DNA from: WHTX01 sp038255145
Lineage (GTDB): Bacteria > Actinomycetota > Acidimicrobiia > Acidimicrobiales > CAIXPF01
Assembly: GCA_038255145.1 (NCBI GenBank)
Contig: JBBSLP010000030.1
Coordinates: 1-64,000, forward strand
DNA: 64,000 nucleotides
Direction: 5' to 3'
A program made the translations under genes and the position numbers. The notes beneath the pieces are model-generated. The model searched no databases, was not told the DNA's origin, and saw nothing but the letters and a program-made list of their open reading frames with translations. Within the stretch, counting starts at the first letter, position 1, and every line of letters starts with the position of its first letter. Shown here one piece after another: positions 60,450 through 64,000 of the stretch.

Positions 60450-61298
60450 TCAGAACGTGCGCAGGCTGCGATCGCTCTTGGACCGACCGAGCTGGTCCTC
60501 GACGATGGACAGCATCTCGGGGTGGGTGAAGACCCAGAACTCGTTGCGCTGGATGGCGCCCAGCACCAGGGCGCCGGCCTCGTCGGGGTCCATGCCGTGG
60601 GACAGCGAGTCGCTCAGCATCTGCCAGAAGCGGTCGCCCTGGGGGGTCTCGATGTGCTCGGCCAGGGACTCGGCCGGGCGGTTGCGATCGCTGCGCACGA
60701 TGTTGGTGTTGATGGGTCCCGGGCACAGCACCGAGGCGCTGATGGGGGACTTGGCGATGCGCAGGTCACGGGCGAGGGACGCCATCAGGGCGACCACCCC
60801 GTGCTTGGCCACGTTGTAGGCGCCGAGCGACGCTCCGGCCAGCAGCCCGGCCATGGACGCCGTCGAGTTCACGTGGCCCTCGCCGGCCTCCTCGATGAGG
60901 GGCAGGAACACGTGGCAGCCGTAGATGGGGCCCCACAGGTCGATGGCCAGGGTCCAGCGCCAGTCCTCCAACGACGTCTTCGGGATGGGGCCGGCCGTGC
61001 CCACCCCGGCGTTGTTGCACAGCACGTTGACCTTGCCGAAGCGGTCCACGGTGCGGGCGGCCAGGACCTCGATGTCGGCCAGGGACGACACGTCGGTGCG
61101 CACGGCCAGCACCTCGTGGCCGGCGGCTTCGAGCTCGGCCGCGGCCCGCTCCAGGGGGGCCTCCTCGATGTCGGCCAGCACCACCTTCATGCCCGCCCCG
61201 GTGAACGAGCGGGCCATGCCCAGCCCGATGCCCGAGGCCGCCCCCGTCACCACGGCCACCCAACCCGTCACGTCTGCTGCGCCTGTGGCCATGTCCAC
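60450..61298 (-). CDS. Short-chain dehydrogenase/reductase
   Basis: 282 residues. Classical SDR: cofactor motif TGAASGIGLG (~18-27), NNAGVG, catalytic Ser in NSTASMAGLL, YNVAKHG as Tyr-x3-Lys. The acidic residue in ADIEEAP after strand 2 suggests NAD(H). The C-terminal helix with GMDPDEAGALVLGAIQRNEFWVF (second half GAIQRNEFWVFTHPE) is that of actinobacterial SDRs in lipid or steroid metabolism. GTG 61298, with ATG 61292 as alternative. Divergent from another SDR. Confidence 0.88.
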   Translation of the reverse strand: MDMATGAADVTGWVAVVTGAASGIGLGMARSFTGAGMKVVLADIEEAPLERAAAELEAAGHEVLAVRTDVSSLADIEVLAARTVDRFGKVNVLCNNAGVGTAGPIPKTSLEDWRWTLAIDLWGPIYGCHVFLPLIEEAGEGHVNSTASMAGLLAGASLGAYNVAKHGVVALMASLARDLRIAKSPISASVLCPGPINTNIVRSDRNRPAESLAEHIETPQGDRFWQMLSDSLSHGMDPDEAGALVLGAIQRNEFWVFTHPEMLSIVEDQLGRSKSDRSLRTF

Positions 61299-61341
61299 GT
61301 CCCCCGTGTTCCCCTCGTCACCGACTGATCGGCAGCGACAG

Positions 61342-61347
61342 TAGGGT
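61342..61347 (+). promoter_or_regulatory. -10 element TAGGGT (SDR gene)
   Basis: TAGGGT 34 nt upstream of ATG 61382; leader carries AGGGGGA. Confidence 0.35.
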
Positions 61348-61381
61348 CCCGGGCGTCACGGGGCGAACGAAGGGGGAAGAC

Positions 61382-62182
61382 ATGCTGCTCGAGGGCAAGA
61401 CGGCGATCATCACGGGGGCCGGGTCGGGGATCGGACGGGCCTCGGCCATCCGCTTCGCCGCCGAAGGGGCCAACGTGGTGTCGGTCGACATCCGCGAGGA
61501 CCGGGCCGAGGAGACCGCGGCCGCCATCCGTGAGGCGGGGGGCAAGGCCATCGCCGTGCAGGTCGACGTACGCGTGGCCGCCGACAACGAGCGCATGGTC
61601 GACGCTGCGGTGCGCCAGTACGGCCGGCTCGACGCCGTGTTCGCCAACGCCGGCACCATCCGTCCCGGCACCGCCGTGACCCTGCCCGAGGAGGACTGGG
61701 ACAAGGTCATGGCCGTCAACGTGAAGTCGGTCTTCCTGGCGGCCAAGTACGCCGTGCCCGTCCTCGCCGACGGCGGTGGCGGCACCATCGTGGCCACGGC
61801 TTCGGTGTCGGGCCTGGCCGGAGACCCTGCCTCGGTCGTCTACAGCGCGTCCAAGGCTGCGGTCATCAACCTGGTCCGGGCCCTGGCCGTGGACCATGCC
61901 CGCCAGGGCGTGCGGGTCAACGCCATCTGCCCCGGCGCCATCGACACCCCGCCCGTCACCCGCATGCTGTCGGGTGACGGAGCCCGGGAGCAGGCCGGCC
62001 GGGCCCATGCGCTGGGCCGCATCGGTCAGCCCGAGGAGATCGCCGCCGCCGCGGTGTGGCTGAGCTCGGCCGAGTCCAGCTTCATCACCGGCGAGGCGCT
62101 GGTGGTCGACGGCGGCCTCATGGCACGGTCGCGGATGTCGGGGATGGGCGATCCACGACCTGCACACTTGCGGGACGCGTGA
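61382..62182 (+). CDS. Short-chain dehydrogenase/reductase (3-oxoacyl-ACP reductase-like)
   Basis: 266 residues. TGAGSGIGRA (~11-20), Asp in VSVDIRED for NAD, ANAGTI, ATASVSGL and YSASKAAV as the Ser-Tyr-Lys set, then NAICPGAIDTP and the C-terminal FITGEALVVDGGL. This is the FabG-like/glucose-dehydrogenase-like layout; substrate unknown. AGGGGGAAGA precedes ATG. Its last 65 bases overlap the end of the convergent DMT transporter gene. Confidence 0.9.
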   Translation: MLLEGKTAIITGAGSGIGRASAIRFAAEGANVVSVDIREDRAEETAAAIREAGGKAIAVQVDVRVAADNERMVDAAVRQYGRLDAVFANAGTIRPGTAVTLPEEDWDKVMAVNVKSVFLAAKYAVPVLADGGGGTIVATASVSGLAGDPASVVYSASKAAVINLVRALAVDHARQGVRVNAICPGAIDTPPVTRMLSGDGAREQAGRAHALGRIGQPEEIAAAAVWLSSAESSFITGEALVVDGGLMARSRMSGMGDPRPAHLRDA

Positions 62183-63092
62183 GCACGGCGGCCACCGCGC
62201 CCAACACGATGACCCCACCGACGCCCTGGATCAGGGTGATGGGCTCGTCGTGGATGGGCCAGGCCGCGGTGATGGCCACGACGTTCATGGCCAGCAGGTA
62301 GAGCGACGAGCGCGACGCAGGGAAGAACCGGTGGGCCCAGCTCATCATGGTGTGGCCGATGACGCCGACCATGCCAGCCACGAAGAGCAGGTAGAGCAGG
62401 TCGGCGTGGCCCAGTTGGCGGTAGTCGGACACCGAGCTCGTGGCCAGGGCGATGGGGGTGACGGTGAGGGCGGCGAACAGCGTCACCCCCGCCATCCACT
62501 CGATGGGGTCGATGTTCGTCGTCGAGCGCACCCGCCGGTTGATCAGGTAGTACACGGTGAACGTCAGCATCGATGACACGGCCAACACCACCCCCAGGGC
62601 GCTGGTGTGCACCTCGGGGTTGCCGCCGAGCACGACCACGGCCACCCCGCCCACCCCGACCAGGGTCCAGGCCACGTGCCACTTCGTGGCCCGCTCACCC
62701 ATCAACGGCCCGGCGATGAGCAGGACCACGCCGGGCTGCAGGGCCTGCACGACGGAGAGCACGGCGATGGAGGCGTGCTGGAGGCTGGCGAAGACGAAGC
62801 ACAGGTTGCCGCCGAACAGGGCCCCGGCCAGGGCGGTCCGCTTCAGGGTGTCGCGGGACACCCGTCGACCCGAGGCGTAGGTCAGGCCCCACAGCAGGGG
62901 CACGGCGATCCAGAAGCGCACCGACACCGCCACCAGAGGTGGGGCGGTGACCAGCTTCATGATGGGCGGACCCAGGCCCCACAGCACGATGATCAGCAGG
63001 ATGGCCCCCGTGGCCACCGCGGCCGTGGGCTCCCCGGACACGGCGGTCGAGGGAGCGAGGGAACCCGGAGGGCTCTGGGCTGCGACGGTCAC
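62118..63092 (-). CDS. EamA/DMT family transporter
   Basis: 324 residues, 10 predicted helices in two EamA repeats: ATGAILLIIVLWGLGPPIMKLV opens the first, and LGVVLAVSSMLTFTVYYLI the second. LQPGVVLLIAGPLMGE and the C-terminal LIQGVGGVIVLGAVAAVL are typical. Exports or imports small metabolites (amino-acid or drug type); substrate unassigned. GTG 63092 with TAGTGT 6 nt upstream (leaderless). Overlaps the SDR gene by 65 nt at the 3' end. Confidence 0.87.
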   Translation of the reverse strand: MTVAAQSPPGSLAPSTAVSGEPTAAVATGAILLIIVLWGLGPPIMKLVTAPPLVAVSVRFWIAVPLLWGLTYASGRRVSRDTLKRTALAGALFGGNLCFVFASLQHASIAVLSVVQALQPGVVLLIAGPLMGERATKWHVAWTLVGVGGVAVVVLGGNPEVHTSALGVVLAVSSMLTFTVYYLINRRVRSTTNIDPIEWMAGVTLFAALTVTPIALATSSVSDYRQLGHADLLYLLFVAGMVGVIGHTMMSWAHRFFPASRSSLYLLAMNVVAITAAWPIHDEPITLIQGVGGVIVLGAVAAVLTRPASVQVVDRPSPTSATVP

Positions 63093-63098
63093 GGACGC

Positions 63099-63104
63099 AC
63101 ACTA
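63099..63104 (-). promoter_or_regulatory. Leaderless -10 element TAGTGT (DMT transporter)
   Basis: TAGTGT on the minus strand, 6 nt before GTG 63092. Confidence 0.5.
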
Positions 63105-63149
63105 ACCGGCGTCCCCCCAGAACTTGACGCCGCCGTCAGCTCTTGTGTG

Positions 63150-63155
63150 TAGCAT
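63150..63155 (+). promoter_or_regulatory. -10 element TAGCAT (amidohydrolase)
   Basis: TAGCAT with a possible TTGACG (63124-63129) 20 bp upstream; leader ~45 nt with GGGAGG before ATG 63205. Confidence 0.35.
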
Positions 63156-63204
63156 CGGTCACACCAGGTGCATCAATAGACGCTGCGGCGCACGGGAGGT
63201 CGAC

Positions 63205-64000
63205 ATGGCTGTGATCGACGAGCTCTCTTCTCGATCAGGACTCACCGATGTCCGGACGAAGGTGGACAACACCGACATCCTCGAGGGCATCAAGATCATC
63301 GACACGGACACCCACCTGTCCGAACCCGCCGACCTGTGGACCTCACGGGCACCGGCCCGGTACGTCGACCGGGTGCCGAGGATGAAGGACGTGAACGGCA
63401 AGTTGATGTGGGTCGTCGACGACGACCTGGTCATCGGGGGTACCTCGGCGGCTTCGGTGGTGGGGCTCGACGGCGAGAAGCACATCGGCACCAAGTTCCT
63501 CAAGCTCACCGTGGACGAGGTCCACGCCGCCAGCTACGAGGTCAACGCCAGGGTGAAGATGATGGACACCCTGGGCGTCTACGCCCAGATCGTGTACCCG
63601 AACCTGGCCGGCTTCGGGGCGCAGAACTTCCTGCGGGTGCAGGACGAGGAGCTGCGCCTGCTCTGCGTGCGCATCTACAACGACGCCATGGCCGAGATGC
63701 AGGAGGCCTCGGGCCAGCGCATCTTCCCCATGATCCTGGTGCCGTGGTGGGACGTGGACGCCTCCGTCGACGAGATCCGCCGTTGCGCGGCGTTCGGCAT
63801 GAAGGGCGTCGTGCAGTGCTCGAACCCCCACGATGCCGGCATCCCCGACCTGTCCACGGACCACTGGGACCCGTTCTGGCGCACCTGCATCGAGCACGAG
63901 CTGCCGGTGAACTTCCACATCGGGTCGTCCAAGTCGGTCATGGACTGGTTCGGGCGCACACCGTGGCCCAGCTTCAACGGCGAGCAGAAGCTGTCGGTGG
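63205..64000 (+). CDS. Amidohydrolase family protein (partial, runs off the right edge)
   Basis: 265 residues visible, no stop in the window. After a ~25-residue lead, IKIIDTDTHLSEPADLWTSRAP gives the DxH metal motif (DTH) of the amidohydrolase_2/ACMSD family (start IIDTDTHLSEP), with MDTLGVYAQIVYPNLAG, CVRIYNDAMAEM, and PVNFHIGSS containing the next metal-binding His. These enzymes decarboxylate or hydrolyse aromatic or lactone substrates. GGGAGG lies 6 nt before ATG 63205. Substrate unknown. Confidence 0.82.
   Translation, partial: MAVIDELSSRSGLTDVRTKVDNTDILEGIKIIDTDTHLSEPADLWTSRAPARYVDRVPRMKDVNGKLMWVVDDDLVIGGTSAASVVGLDGEKHIGTKFLKLTVDEVHAASYEVNARVKMMDTLGVYAQIVYPNLAGFGAQNFLRVQDEELRLLCVRIYNDAMAEMQEASGQRIFPMILVPWWDVDASVDEIRRCAAFGMKGVVQCSNPHDAGIPDLSTDHWDPFWRTCIEHELPVNFHIGSSKSVMDWFGRTPWPSFNGEQKLSV

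Overview
The window comes from a high-GC (roughly 70% or more by eye) genome of actinobacterial character. Supporting signs are near-exclusive GC-ending codons, many GTG starts, abundant luciferase-like (F420/FMN type) oxidoreductases, several family III CoA-transferases, FadD/crotonase/SDR lipid-type enzymes, a Fur-katG pair and many apparently leaderless promoters. An Acidimicrobiia-like soil or aquatic actinobacterium is my best guess; this is inference from gene style, not a database result. There are no rRNA or tRNA genes, CRISPR arrays or insertion sequences that I can see, and no gene-free stretch above 300 bases.

Layout. 1-1.1 kb: a lower-GC island edge with a TIR-like (Cap12/Pycsar-effector type) gene and an open frame running off the left end. 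1.1-9.4 kb: EVE-domain protein, flavin-nucleotide-binding protein, 8-oxoguanine-deaminase-like amidohydrolase, TetR regulator divergent from a DHA2 drug-type exporter, a luciferase-like oxidoreductase, an LrgA/LrgB pair and Ogt. 9.5-15.9 kb: a two-domain CoA-transferase, then a tightly overlapped signalling operon (REC-PP2C phosphatase, CHASE3-HAMP histidine kinase, single-domain response regulator, RAM-domain protein). 15.9-24.4 kb: SRPBCC, CDF metal exporter, SnoaL-like, FadD3-like acyl-CoA ligase, flavin oxidoreductase, VanY-like peptidase, HemW, nitroreductase. 24.4-32.2 kb: V8-like protease plus Ig-like partner, KOW-like small protein, PrmA, PanE, TcuA-like flavoprotein, YdeP-type molybdoenzyme.

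32.2-44.7 kb: glycosyltransferase-methyltransferase fusion convergent with a YfhO membrane protein, YceI, thioesterase, cNMP-binding protein, DeoR regulator, two more CoA-transferases, then the Fur-katG oxidative-stress operon. 44.8-49.5 kb: a three-gene glycosyltransferase operon built from shuffled versions of two GT domains. 49.5-64 kb: Cys-phosphatase divergent from a crotonase, lipoprotein hydrolase plus histidine-kinase-like ATPase, quinone-oxidoreductase-like MDR, YdcF-like protein, a second exporter, haem-binding-domain protein, a large secreted/membrane unknown, two SDRs, a DMT transporter and the start of an amidohydrolase.

Beyond the gene list, four sequence patterns stand out. (1) Short 9-16 bp tandem repeats begin at or across stop codons in five genes, and in three of them they re-create the stop in frame. 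(2) A recurring TAnnnT hexamer lies 6-9 nt before start codons, implying leaderless transcription. (3) A 17-bp dyad covers the -10 region of the 8-oxoguanine-deaminase-like gene. (4) A doubled palindrome lies just upstream of the fur-katG -10 element. The candidate system most worth following is the TIR-type gene at the low-GC edge, whose partners lie outside the window.
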